A stretch of 64,000 nucleotides of DNA from Maea johnstoni (Eukaryota > Annelida > Polychaeta > Spionida > Magelonidae): positions 8,490,659 through 8,554,658 of the forward strand of contig OZ012686.1 in the NCBI GenBank assembly GCA_963942565.1, read 5' to 3'. Below, one piece after another: positions 10,910-22,400 of this stretch. Under the pieces are notes generated by a model. The model was not told the origin of the DNA. It did not search any database and saw only the letters and a list, made by a program, of their open reading frames with translations. The position numbers and the translations under genes were made by a program. How positions within the stretch are numbered: position 1 is the first letter of the stretch; each line of letters opens with the position of its first letter.

Positions 10910-13900
10910 TCATGTCCGTAACATGAATACGGAGAAGGTTGAACTGAGCGAGCGAAGGCTGATGATGCGACGCCGTGGGTACAGCCGCAGACATGGGGGC
11001 AGCTTATTGTGTATGGCCACTAGGAATGTCAGTAATATCACAGCTATCAACAGGCAATAGCCAAAGGTCAGCGATGGTGCATCTACCTGAAAGACGAACA
11101 AGACATACAGGGGTCAGGCTTCAGCTAAAAACTCTAGGAGACCGCAGGACTTCCCATATGGATTCTCATAACGACGTAGCAACACCCAAGATCTCATAGT
11201 TATATTGTTATATTTTGTTATTTCATTTTGGAACTGTTCTAAAGGACAACTGATATGTCAAATGGTGTTCTTCAACTAATCATATTCTTGATAATCCTCT
11301 GAGCATCATATCAAAATGTCGCCAGATTTTAGTTCTCATTTTGGCCAAGAGATAGCATCAGGTGGCCCAGATTCTGGAGGAGACAGAGAATTATACATCA
11401 GAATTTTACATTTGATATTGATATTCCTTTTCATCATACTCTTTATAATACCTCTTTCTTAAAAAATGAATATATACTAAATATCTTACCTCTGGATCAA
11501 ATAGTTTTCTTATTTGTTTTTCTTTCCATGTAATAAGGTAAGAAAATAAGGCCACATACAGAGGATGAATATCCTGAAGGGCTTGCTGTAAAATACAAAA
11601 GCTTAAAATTAACATGTGTAATACGAAACAGCTCTTCTGTCATGATACATGAATACCCTGAAGTGCTTGCTGTAAAATACAAAAGCTTAGAATTAAAATG
11701 TGTAATTAGGAACAGCTATTGTCATGATATATGAATATCCTGAAGTGCTTGCTGTAAAATACAAAAGCTTAAAATCAAAATGAGTAATAAGAAACAGCTC
11801 TGCTGCCATGATATATGAATATCATGAAGTGCTTGCTGTAAAATACAAAAGCTTAAAATCAAAATGAGTAATAAGGAACAGCCATTGTCATGATATATGA
11901 ATATTCTAATGCGCAAGCTGTAAAATATATGGTTTAAATTAAAATGCTTCATACAATAAGCTCTGCTACTGTGATGATAAGTTATTGAAATTCTTATACA
12001 TAGTAACTATATGCAAATAAGGAAAGTGTTCATTGATCAGTTGTATATAGTCATTTTATAACCCTTTATATATACATGTTTATATAGTTTTCCTTTTCAA
12101 AAACCTAACCATATACTACTAAAATATACATCTATTAAAATATCATTTCCTAACTACCGTAGTACAAAATAAGATGTAGTTCCTTTCACCATCTTTTTTG
12201 AAATAAATTATAAACATTAATAAGTTACTTACTGGTAAATCTCTACTTTTTGGGTTAAAAAGATCAAAACATTTTGATTCTTTGTGGTCCCCTACACCCC
12301 AAAGCTCTATGGCAAATGAAAATGGTATCTGAAAATATCAAAGAACAAATTGATTATAAGTTTCAGTACGTTATTTTGTGACATACAGATTTCAGCAATT
12401 ACATATTGTATGTGTACTGTGTTAATATTGTGGAAGTTTAATAACCGTATTCATCCGATTAAGCGCACATGACCGAATAAGCGCACATGCCTATTTTTCA
12501 TGGTTAGAAGGACAACAGCCAGCGCAACTGTCATGAAAAACTTGTAAAACTTCCCCCCAGAAGAAGTAAGAAAAGCGAAATCACATACCTTTCCTCTAGC
12601 CGTGTCTGCAAACCAGCACTGAATTCTGCCATTTCAGCAGTTCCTTTGCGCTCTCACTGTTCGCCGCATGATCGTAATATTGACCAATCAACGATATTAT
12701 TACATGCGGGATTGTAGCAAACGTCTAAGCAAGCTCAACAGTGAGAGCGCGAAGGTGCAATAACGGCCAATATGCTACGATCGGCAATCATTGAGGTGTG
12801 CAGTAAAACAGAAGATTGCCAACACTCCTTCTACAGAAAATTTTCCCAACCTCTACCCGCACCGTGCGGTTAATCGGAAGAATATGGTAATGTGCACTTT
12901 GCGAACCATTATTTGGACATCCAGGCCCTATGTTTGTATCGTACAACATGCTGACATGATACCTTGTCATTCAACAACCCATCAAAGGCAGTTACCTGCC
13001 GAGGGCATTACTTCATATGCACAAAATTAATACAGTAAACGCTTTGTGAAGTCAACTCATGAATTAACGCAATAGCTCTGTGTGATAAGACAACATGAGG
13101 TAAACTGTCTTGCCCAAGGACAGACCCTAGTGGCCGAGCAAGGAATTCAATCCTATTGGAACAGATCCAATATCTAACCAAAGTAACTAAGTACTCAGAG
13201 TCTCAGACTCCCAAATAATGATTATGAATTCTTATAGATTTCTTACAGTGGGAATAAAGGTCTTTCATGTCATTTTGTCTTTCATAGATTTCAAGAAGAA
13301 AAATTCTCAGGAATGTCAATGAGCAAAGTAATCCTATTTGTAACTCTGGAGTGAAAATCAAGTTGACAATGAGGATAATTAACCCTTTCAATGCTGAGGC
13401 TACTTTCATCCAAAGCACAAGGATGAAAATATTTTTGAAAACCATCTAAACCCTGTCATTTGGTATTCACAGGATAGTTCTCACTGAGTACTCTCGATTG
13501 AGTACCCATGTGCCAAGGTTTCAGTTATTTTTCATTTTTTTTTTGCATCAACCAAATTAGCCACCAGCAGCAAAAGGGACAAGACAGTAGAATATCCACA
13601 ATATTTGGATCAAACAACTAGCTGAGCTTACCCGCCTAATACCAGCCATATAATCAAATATGGTTCCATCAGCAGTGTATTCGTTCAGCTGGTAGGCTAG
13701 GCCATACGTATACTGGTGCACTGTGGCGGCGGACATCTTGGATGCCAATTCCAACATATCCTCTATATTCGTAGGTTTACGCTGGATCTTTTTAGAGAGG
13801 GAATCTGGAATGGAAGAAGAAAATGTGAATTGATATTGACAAGAGTCACGAGAACTTGCAAGCAATAGCATGAATAGGAAAATATTTCATGGAGAAATGT

Positions 13901-15407
13901 TGGTCACAACATCACCAACAACAAATAATTCTCAATTTCTACGTTATTGCCAAAAATATTATAGATCCTGACAACACTTTCTCAGGGAGCTCAAAATCAT
14001 TTATGGGTTAAAGGATTTTGATGAACAAATGAAATCCTGACAATATGTTGCTTAAGGTACTGATCGACCTTGCTTAATATTTGTAACACAAGAAATTTTA
14101 CTTTTTAACACAAGATATTCACAATTTTAAGGTTATGCAAATTTGGAGGTAAAATACTTTGCAAATTTACAGAAGAAAAATAAATAAAATTCAAACTTTT
14201 ATAACCCAGAACCTACCTGCATATGGCACATAGATCTGCTTGATCCCTGAATGGAACGAGACGAAGGCATCAAAGTGATACTTAGCAGTGAGCTCTTTTA
14301 ATATAGATGTCTCTGGCTCTAAAAGAGAAAGAAAAAATACATATCAGCATAAATAAACAAGTAGAATGTACAGACATAACAAAATTCTTAACCTAAAGAG
14401 AAATGAAAATCTTTCTAAACTTGTCTACATATGAAAAGACACATTAGAAAGGAAAGCATGCAGGCTTTTACATGTATATCCAAGGTGCAAGTGAAAATAA
14501 TAAACTGCGAACATGTACCAGCCGATGAAACATAAAAGGAAACAGGTCAGGTATAACTCAATGATCTACAGTAAATCTCGCTTAACTTGGACAAAAGTGT
14601 CCAAGGTAACAGAAATCAGAGTTGCATTATTAAAATTAATTCAAGTGTTTTCAATTATCTGAGGTCAGTGCTTTTTTAGGGTATACATGAATATCGGAGG
14701 TAAGCAATCCGAGGTATGTGACGTTCTCTGAGTTACCACTAACCTGAAAATGCTCTTGTCCCTCTATATTCCTCATCATTTTTATCAGCAGAGCTTCCCT
14801 TGTCTCCGAACTGCCAGTCAAAGTTCCGGTTGAGATCCACGCCGGTGCTTGTGCCCCGCCAACAGTAATTTCCAGTATTCTCCACGTACTGTCTACCGTC
14901 CGGATTAACCATACCGATCACAAACAAATCCAGCTTCGAGAGAATCGTACCCGAAAAGAGGGCGGCCGGAGACCCCTTGGGCGCCGACAACCCTTCTGTG
15001 ATGTTGAGCAATAAATGAAAAAGGCTCTCTACCGGTAAAAACTCCCTCGCATGTTCTCCATAAGATAAGAGTATTTTCACTTTCGGTACCGATATACCGT
15101 GATGTGCGGATGACGAGTTATTATCGGTAAAATTTGTGATGCGCATGAACAGCTGAGGTCTATTGTGTCGCGATTTGTACGTCCAGTCTAATTTTATATA
15201 CGAAGGGTTACGATTCACTATATCCAGCATGTGTTTTTGTACGGAGGACAGGTTGTGGTAGACGGTGTAATCTGGCAAGTATATTTCCTTCCTTGGATTG
15301 ACGTTCCCCCCTCTTGCCTTCTGGAAGCCGTAGCTGAGGAGGACTGGAAGCAAGAGGTACGCCAAGCTCTGCTTCCAGGGCAAGGGCGCAATCATATTCG
15401 ATGGCAT
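10910..15407 (-). CDS. Membrane-anchored M14 zinc carboxypeptidase (plant At5g42320 type)
   Basis: Six coding exons: 15407-14744, 14318-14217, 13804-13632, 12328-12233, 11585-11490, 11086-10910; 435 residues, with all junctions GT-AG and in phase. Residues ~12-33 form a signal peptide. The M14 zinc ligands are His119 and Glu122 (GEHARE) and His244 (VSFHSG). Substrate-binding NxR is at 193-195 (VDLNRNFDW), the FSEPET motif at 220-225, and the proposed catalytic Glu is Glu321 (FAIELWG). A CFDLFNP motif follows. Residues ~384-402 are a membrane helix with a short basic cytoplasmic tail. The motif set (FSEPET, CF-FNP, C-terminal anchor) matches the plant At5g42320 family rather than pancreatic carboxypeptidases A/B; there is no inhibitory propeptide of pancreatic type. 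The expected role is release of C-terminal residues from extracellular or luminal peptides; the substrate is unknown. An in-frame stop lies just upstream of the chosen ATG. Exon 5's acceptor is amplified in a tandem repeat (separate entry). Confidence 0.9.
11560..11960 (-). repeat. Tandem repeat of the exon 5 splice acceptor (about 5 units of 82-84 bp)
   Basis: On the minus strand each unit carries GTATTTTACAG followed by CAAGCACTTCAGGATATTC, i.e. intron end plus the first bases of carboxypeptidase exon 5. The true acceptor precedes 11585; copies start at 11669, 11751, 11835 and, degenerate, at about 11917. In the decoy copies the exonic part soon reaches a TGA (frame QALQDIHIS-stop), so using a decoy would give a truncated product. 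Confidence 0.85.
12443..12889. mobile_element. Inverted-repeat element in carboxypeptidase intron 3
   Basis: Left end ACCGTATTCATCCGATTAA and right end TTAATCGGAAGAATATGGT form an imperfect 19-bp inverted pair. The inner sequence has repeated AAGCGCACATG phrases. No transposase is visible. Confidence 0.6.
13379..13580 (+). mobile_element. piggyBac-like MITE in carboxypeptidase intron 3
   Basis: Left end TTAACCCTTTCAATGCTGAG; the right end is worn (CCAGCAGCAAAAGGGAC). It lies about 50 bp from the exon 3 donor at 13631. Confidence 0.65.
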
Positions 15408-15514
15408 ATGGACATTCCCTGATATCTAGAACTGAATCAGCAGTGAGTCACTTCAGCAGCCTTTCGGGAAAAAGCAGCCAAACATTGTTCCTTGTGCGAG
15501 CTGTGTAAATACAT
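15408..15514 (-). other. 5' UTR part of carboxypeptidase exon 1
   Basis: On the minus strand CTCTTCTCCCTTGCAG precedes position 15514, a strong acceptor, so the coding exon starts in non-coding sequence. A 25-codon upstream ATG frame begins at 15514, out of frame with the main ATG at 15407. A possible upstream non-coding exon ends at 18218 (GTG/gtaagag on the minus strand). Confidence 0.55.
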
Positions 15515-15726
15515 CTGCAAGGGAGAAGAGAATCTATGATACATTTCAAAATAACCTGCAAATAAAGAATGAATTCCCAAATCATTTAAAGGAGAGTTGT
15601 TGGTTGGATCTGATAAACGTTTCTTCTTGAAATATTTTCCCGAACATACTTTTGCCGGGAAAATTGAGAAGCTACAAAAGACATAATACAGATAACTATG
15701 GGAGAAAATGGTAAACTACATACAAG

Positions 15727-16039
15727 CAGGGGCTTAGCCGCCTATGCGTCCAGCGTGTCATTTGGACATCCAGAACACCGTTTTTTGACAGTTTGGACAC
15801 CCAAATATTTTTGTCAGAATTTGCTATTGATGACTTCACTTAGAAGATAGGAGATGTAGAAGCTGTAGTGTCACTTTAATAAGACACACAAAGCAGTTAC
15901 TGGCCTTAAAAGGCAAAATCTGTAAATATATAGGGTTTATTTTATTATTAGTATGTACTTTATACCACACTTTGGACACGCAAAAGTCTATGAAACCTCT
16001 ATTTGGACACCCTGTTTCCAGATATTGGCTAAGACCATG
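15727..16039 (+). mobile_element. hAT-like MITE with 8-bp target duplication
   Basis: Starts CAGGGGCTTAGCC and ends GGCTAAGACCATG. It is flanked on both sides by CATACAAG (15719-15726 and 16040-16047), a perfect 8-bp target site duplication as expected for hAT-type insertion. 313 bp. Confidence 0.85.
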
Positions 16040-16300
16040 CATACAAGGGCAATCTTTATGCACACATCTTATACTACTACACAACAATAATGGAAAAGAC
16101 CTTGCTTGGGTATAAGCATAGTGATAAATTAATAATGATAAGCCATGGGAGATGAGTCGGCACTATACTGGGTATACACCAGTTGACGTCAGCTCTCATC
16201 TCCGCTCTTGATGAGTGGAATCAACAGCCAGTATCAATTACAAGTTACCCTTGCAAATTACATTCCCTCATTCAGGATGTAATAACTGTGTCCTGTTTAC

Positions 16301-16612
16301 CAGTGTCTTAGCCAGGAATTAGAAACTGGGTGCCTAAAATTGGCCATTGCAAAATTTTGAGCGTCCAAATTTTTAAGGGGGACCACAATATACTCAAATT
16401 TCAACCATAAACATGTATATATTTATCAAAATAAGGCATGATATCCTTATAAAAAGTCATTGGAATAATATGATTAAAAAAAAATCAATTTCATGCTTGA
16501 GATTGACATTTAAAGAAATTCCTCACAAAAAGAATTGGGTGTCCAGAGGGGTGCTTTTTAAGGGTTTGGGTGTCCAAAAAGACACCCAGACGCCCTGCTG
16601 GCTAAGACCATG
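16301..16612 (+). mobile_element. hAT-like MITE with 8-bp target duplication
   Basis: Starts CAGTGTCTTAGCCAGG and ends CTGGCTAAGACCATG. Flanked by CTGTTTAC at 16293-16300 and 16613-16620. 312 bp, and the same family as 15727-16039 only 260 bp away. Confidence 0.85.
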
Positions 16613-17100
16613 CTGTTTACGCTCACACAGGACAGACATCTGGTTAACCTGTAAATGTCCTAATTTTTTACTGAACTGAAGCTTTTCAGAATTTTCCTAA
16701 TCTTAATTTACCGATTGCGTCTGATCGATAAATACATGCAAATTGAAATCATCGGTAAATTAACAGGATTTACACTAGTAAGTGAATTTATGCTTAGTTC
16801 CAAAGTTATTTGCACAATTATAAAATGTCCAGGAAACACTGTCAATGAGATTTTCGGGCATGAATGGGTTAAAGATCACCAGTGTCAGTTACAGTGCTCA
16901 ACCAATGAAATGCAGGCAACCTAGTTAACAAGGAGCCACTCACCATTCACATTTCTAGTATTACTGTTATCTTAAAGGACAATTCCACCATGGATAAAAC
17001 AGAGGCCCAAATAGTTTCTTATGGTATTCTCTACTTAAACCCAAGTTCCCACCAGTGCCAACCTCCATACAAGAAGTATATTGCTGTTTAAACACCTCCT

Positions 17101-17294
17101 AACAGACCCAAACTGGAGGCACAGGGGACGCCATTTTAGCCTGTCAATAGCCTCTAACAGGGCTGTTGGTGCAACTAAGTCATTAGTATTAAGGTAGCTG
17201 CTTATGACTTAGTTGCACCAACAGGCAACAGCCCTGTTAGAGGCTATTAACAGGCTAAAATAGCCACCCCAGTGTCTCCAGTTTGTGTCTGTAA
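17101..17294. repeat. Long imperfect hairpin with ~90-bp arms
   Basis: The left arm contains ACAGACCCAAACTGGAGGC, CCATTTTAGCCTGT and CTAACAGGGCTGTTG. The right arm carries their reverse complements (CAACAGCCCTGTTAG, ACAGGCTAAAAT, CTCCAGTTTGTGTCTGT). The loop is a short stretch around GTATTAAGGTAGC. It is a fold-back element or a recent inverted duplication. Confidence 0.85.
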
Positions 17295-19329
17295 TCAATC
17301 AATTGTAGCAATTGGAAGCTCGAGCTTTCGGTCGCAGGAGCCTACGATCCGAGCACTCGAGTCCAAAAATTGATAGCTCGGAAATTAAGTGATGACATTT
17401 TAATGGCAACACATGCTTCCAGAGCATGTGTGGCCTAGCGATGGCCAATTTGCACCAGATTTCCTGAAATGAAATGTGTTTTCTTAAGTCTCAGTGTCTG
17501 ATGCGTATTACGCCATTTTCTGGTGCACCGATTAGACTCAATGACGCGGTGCACCGTATATGTGCCTGGCATGTGCTGGCGTATGCCGAGGCGCAATTTT
17601 GTTTTAAAACATTCGCCTTAAGATCTAGTCAATGTGGCCGTAAAACTCAATATTGACTCGAGTTTTGGTCGCTAGATTTGCCGAGCGCTCAGGTTCATTT
17701 TCTGGTTGGAGTCCCAGCACTCATGTTAGTGATCCTCTTTTCAAGGTCTCTCCCTATACATGTGCCCACCGACCTAGGGGCGGCACCCTATTCCCCATCT
17801 CCCCATTTAATAAATAGGTGGTAGATCTATTTCAAGGGTTTTAAGGGGTGAGTTGTGTACTGACTGTACTTTCTATACTACAAGTACAGTGTACATACTA
17901 CAGCGATATACCAAATAGCAGCTGGTCTGCACTTAACAAATTCTGACTGACATGTCATATAGAAAGGGATGCATTGTTTAGTTGGCCTATTTTTCATGAA
18001 TTTAAGCATTCAGCTTTTATTGATCAAAATGCATAACCCCATATACTAGGCCATAAGGAATCATATTATATCTTGCAAGCATTAATTGGAACCATTCATA
18101 GAAGTAAACATAAAATTGTTTTACCAGAATATAAAGTAAACTCCCTGCTTCAGCCCAACCCAAATTAGAAAGAATGTATGTGGATAGGATGGTTGTATAT
18201 GGTAGGAAATCTCTTACCACAATAGCTCACTCACTTCCATGTCAACAAGTTTACTGAACTGCTTCGCGGAGCTACATCACAAACCGCCGATAGAACTCAA
18301 GAGTGGAATATTTTGAAACAATGTTTCCAATATTGATACCATGTAATAAATACATATAATCTTGAAATATATAATGGTTATTCGAATGAGGACTATTTCT
18401 ATCTGGAAGAGTATTATTTTCAATTTTTTAATGGGCGGCTGATAAGCAAATTCACTTCCGGTGAAAAGCAGCCGACATGTGAAACCCACAGGCAAGAAGC
18501 ATGCTGTATCCCTCAGAACAAAACAACCTCTAATAATTAAATCTACGGTACGGTCAACATGCCTAAATGAAAGAAAAATTAAAGTAACTAACTGACTGTT
18601 GCATCCTTTCCTTTAAAGAGTTTAGTTTATTGAGCATTCCTGCTAATTGGAATCATTTAAATGTACTTGTACATGTAGTAAAAACTTAGATGAATAGAAC
18701 ATGGATTGGTTGCCACATAACCTCTCAAGCACATTTATTTTGCCATTTTTTGCACTAGTCTCAACTCCCTTGGCACGTTCATTTTAATGATTTAGACCAG
18801 TTTTAGAATTAATCAGACAATGTACATGTACTTGAAACCTGTATTATAATATTGGATATTTCAGCTGAGACTCAGAAACTATGATTTCATTTTAGGAGGG
18901 AAGAAAACTTCCCTTCGAAAGAGAGTTAACGCATAGATGAAAAGAACATGGATTGGTTACCACAGACCAATTAGTGTAAGGCCCATTGGAAAGCCCTCGG
19001 CACCCCTAATCTCACCTCAGGAGACAGACGAGTGAGGGCTCTCGTATAAATTGTTTATATTACAGAGGAAGTTTCTCACGCACATTCGCAGAATGCACCT
19101 CTTGAGTGGTTCCCGTCAACACCTGGGCTAGCTGTTGTGCTGAGGCTGTTGAGTGAGATCTGCTGTTTGCGTATCCGATGATCGACATTCGTGGTTATGG
19201 TGGCACTCAGAACACATTTGTCCTTCAGCTGGACTCTATTTTAACCCATAGCTTAGATGAATAAAAACAGGTGGATATGAAACCAGCCGGTCAACCTAAA
19301 CAACCAGGCTGCTGCAAATAGCCCAAAAG

Positions 19330-19425
19330 TTACGTTCTGTACAGTGAGGATTCAAACCCAGGACCGTGGTGAGAGAAAAACAGCAGTGAGTGGCAATGGC
19401 ATAGACCATTTGGGCCATCAAAGCC
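19330..19425 (-). mobile_element. tRNA-like SINE head, fragment
   Basis: On the minus strand it reads with an A-box-like TGGCCCAAATGGTC and a B-box-like GGTTTGAATCC, the same spacing as in the SINE at 46243-46481. It lies just upstream of the first TRMT61B coding exon. Confidence 0.45.
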
Positions 19426-19496
19426 TTTGAATGATGTCAACTAATTTCATGAGAAATGTTAATTTGTCTTTTTGTATTCCAGACCAAGAATGCAAG

Positions 19497-22400
19497 ATGA
19501 GTATGAAAGCTGCTAGTTCTGCATGGAAGTATGCCCAATTAAAAAGGCTGCTGAATTGGTCAAAACAGCAGAGAACACTTTCAAGTTCCGGTCAAGGAAA
19601 AAATAATGACCATGACACTAATGAGACTGAAACAAAGGAAGCAAATTCTCCAGCAACTCCTAATAGAAATAAAAGGTTATTCAGAAAAAGACATTTATCC
19701 CCAATGGATAGACTGAGTGCATTGTTACCTAAGAGTGAGATTAAAACAAACAATGGCAACAAGTCTAACTCACTTGAGACAGAAATTTCACCAGGTAGAA
19801 AGAAAACTGATGAAAACGAAGAAGATGTACTATGCAAAGACACCACAAAAAATGAAAATGAAATGCCATTGTTACCAAATTCTAAGGGACTTGGATACAG
19901 ATATGCAAGGAAAAGGCTGCTATCACCAACTCAGAGGATGGCTTCTCTTATAGGAGAAAAATATTTGGAGAGTGACCAAGAGGGGACTGAATTATTCAAA
20001 CCTTTTAAGGACGCAGATGTCTTGAAAAATGATCAACCATATGCGACGCCCCATTGCCATCATAATCAATCAGATGATAGATTCAAAAGTGGGAATCTTG
20101 TGACGGTGGTTTTATGCAGAAAGGGTGGTTTGCGACTGTTGATCAATATGGATGGTAGTGAAAAATGCAAATTAGGCAAAGGTGGATACTTGAGACACGA
20201 TGAATTGATTCAAAGTAGCTCAGGCGATTATTTGACGAACAATCTTGGGCAAGATGTCTTCGTGTTCAGACCAAATTTAGAGGACTACATTTCTGCCATG
20301 CCAAAAGGCTCTGTGGTTATGGCTCCTCAGGTGAGACATATCTTAAATTCTCTGTAATTTAGGACATTTTTTGATAATTATGATTTTTTATAGGTTCGAA
20401 GTGGCCCATGTTTTCTGAAAATATTGTGATGTATCACCTAAATGGAAGATTACCAATACCCCTTTAAGCGAATTTTTTCTTAACTTGCTACTCGCTTTTG
20501 CGCTTATTTGGACAAATATGGTATATTGTTACTTCCACTTGAGTCTTATCATACCAAATGATCCTGTGAATTTGTATGCAGTATCTAAGTCCTTATTCTG
20601 ACTTTATAGGCCTATTCTGACAAAGCATCTTTGATAACCTTAGGCTTTTTGCTCTGGAATATAATCATTCCAAATGTTCAATTTTTTAATCTGTGTGTTG
20701 TATTTATGTCCTAGACATTTTAGTACTGAAACATATGCTGACCAGAAGGCTTTGCAATTTTGATGTTATTTTTTCTATGCTCTAATTCCCAACATTATTA
20801 ATATGTGTGTGTATCATATGACCCTGTGTTCATTGATTATATGTTTATGTACCCTATCTAGGTTGCAAGTACACTGTTGTCGCTGACTGGAGTTGGAGAA
20901 GGAGACATGGTTCTGGAGGCTGGCTCTGGTTCTGGTGCACTGACTCTCATGCTGTCAAGGGCAGGTAGGATAAGGCCTAAAAAAAAAATTGTTTGTTTCC
21001 TGTAACGATCCGAAAAAAATAGGGTAGGTAGGTCGGTAAAATAGTTTTTTTTTGCATTATTTTTTTGGTCAAAAATGTGTGTTTTAAGCATGTTTTAAGT
21101 TGATTGGGAGTTGGATGGGCGATAAAAACTTTAGGGTAGGGATTTCTTTGAATAAAAACTTGTTAGGGTAGGGTTACAGGAAACAAACAACTTTTTTTAG
21201 GCCTAATATTACAGCTGATTGCATCCCTGACTTTGTGTTACCCAGCTTACCCTAGAGGTCTCACGTTCTTAACTTCAATTCATGGACCATTACAGATTTC
21301 CTGTTGTACTACAGTATAATAAAAGATTTTTTTTTTTGGATAAAGAAGTCAACTTTATTTTGTGATGAAGTTACACAAATTTGTATAGTTAAACTGAAGT
21401 TCACATTTCTATAGCTATTTTGTTGATTTGCAATATATTATCGGTCGTGATTTTTGCATCATTACATGACATCAAGCACTAGCAATGAGCATGTAATTCA
21501 TATAATTGATATAAATTTCCTACACTTCACTTATTAGGCATGTTTATTTAATTTTTTGCAGTTGGGGACAATGGACATATTCACTCATTTGACAAAGCAC
21601 CAGAAAACCATTCCCGTGCTTCAAGTAACTTTGAAACTTGGAGAGCTGCTGAAAACTCTTACGGCACATCCCGGCCTCAAAATGTCACGTTTCACAACAC
21701 AGGAATCAACAACCGGGAAGAGCTGGAGTCTCACACTGACTGCATGTTTGATCTGGTAAGTTCTTTGGGAGGGATTTGTGCCTTTAACCCATTCACACTC
21801 AGAGATCCACTAGAAATTATCGTCTGCTACTCAGATACTTTTCAAAATAACTTGGGAATAAAGCAAAAGTTCATGAAATATTTGAAGGAGAGTTGTTGGT
21901 TGACTTCTCTTTTACATTTCTCCTTCAATTATCTTGCAAAAAATGCAATATTTCCAAAATTGTCAGGCCTGTTTTGGCCGCTCTGAGTGTTAATGGGATA
22001 AAATGTTCATGATATGATACATTATTGATATTTCCTTAACAATTGTCTACCTTAATAATATTTTTGATGATACTGTGTGCTTCCCAGAGACCTTATTTTT
22101 TTAGATGTTGCAATATAAGCTACAGAAATTTTGCTAAATTATAATAAAAAAATAGCAAACTTCATTCACGCAAAGACATCCAGGTAGAAATTAAGTCAAT
22201 GTTATATATTTCAAATCTTAAACGACATGATACGATACTTTTTGGATACAATAGTTTTTTCGTCTTCGATACCAGTGTTTGCTATTGTATAGAATACTGG
22301 TACCTATCCCTATTTTTGGGTGTTTCATCTGCAGCCCACAATGACTAACCTTTTTGCTGATATCTGTCTGAAAAAGCAGCGCTTCAACAGATAAGAATAA

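Larger units (their letters stand above)
15515..19496. other. Spacer between two divergent genes, with likely promoters
   Basis: Separates the carboxypeptidase (minus) from the TRMT61B-like gene (plus). It contains two hAT-like MITEs (15727-16039, 16301-16612), a worn AACCCATT-type element at about 16640-16875, a long hairpin (17101-17294) and a SINE fragment near 19330-19425. An ETS-like CACTTCCGGTG at about 18453 and a candidate non-coding first exon of the carboxypeptidase (donor after 18218) suggest promoter activity around 18220-18500. A good acceptor (TTTTTGTATTCCAG, ending 19482) implies that the TRMT61B 5' UTR is spliced from an exon I could not place. Confidence 0.45.

Noticed and set aside
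11406-11952. Minus-strand open frames with repeated FCILQQALQDIHIS phrases
   Set aside because: These are read-through of the acceptor tandem repeat; only the 11490-11585 segment is a supported exon.
18017-18495. Minus-strand open frames upstream of the carboxypeptidase
   Set aside because: No homology, AT-rich composition; more likely promoter and non-coding first exon sequence.
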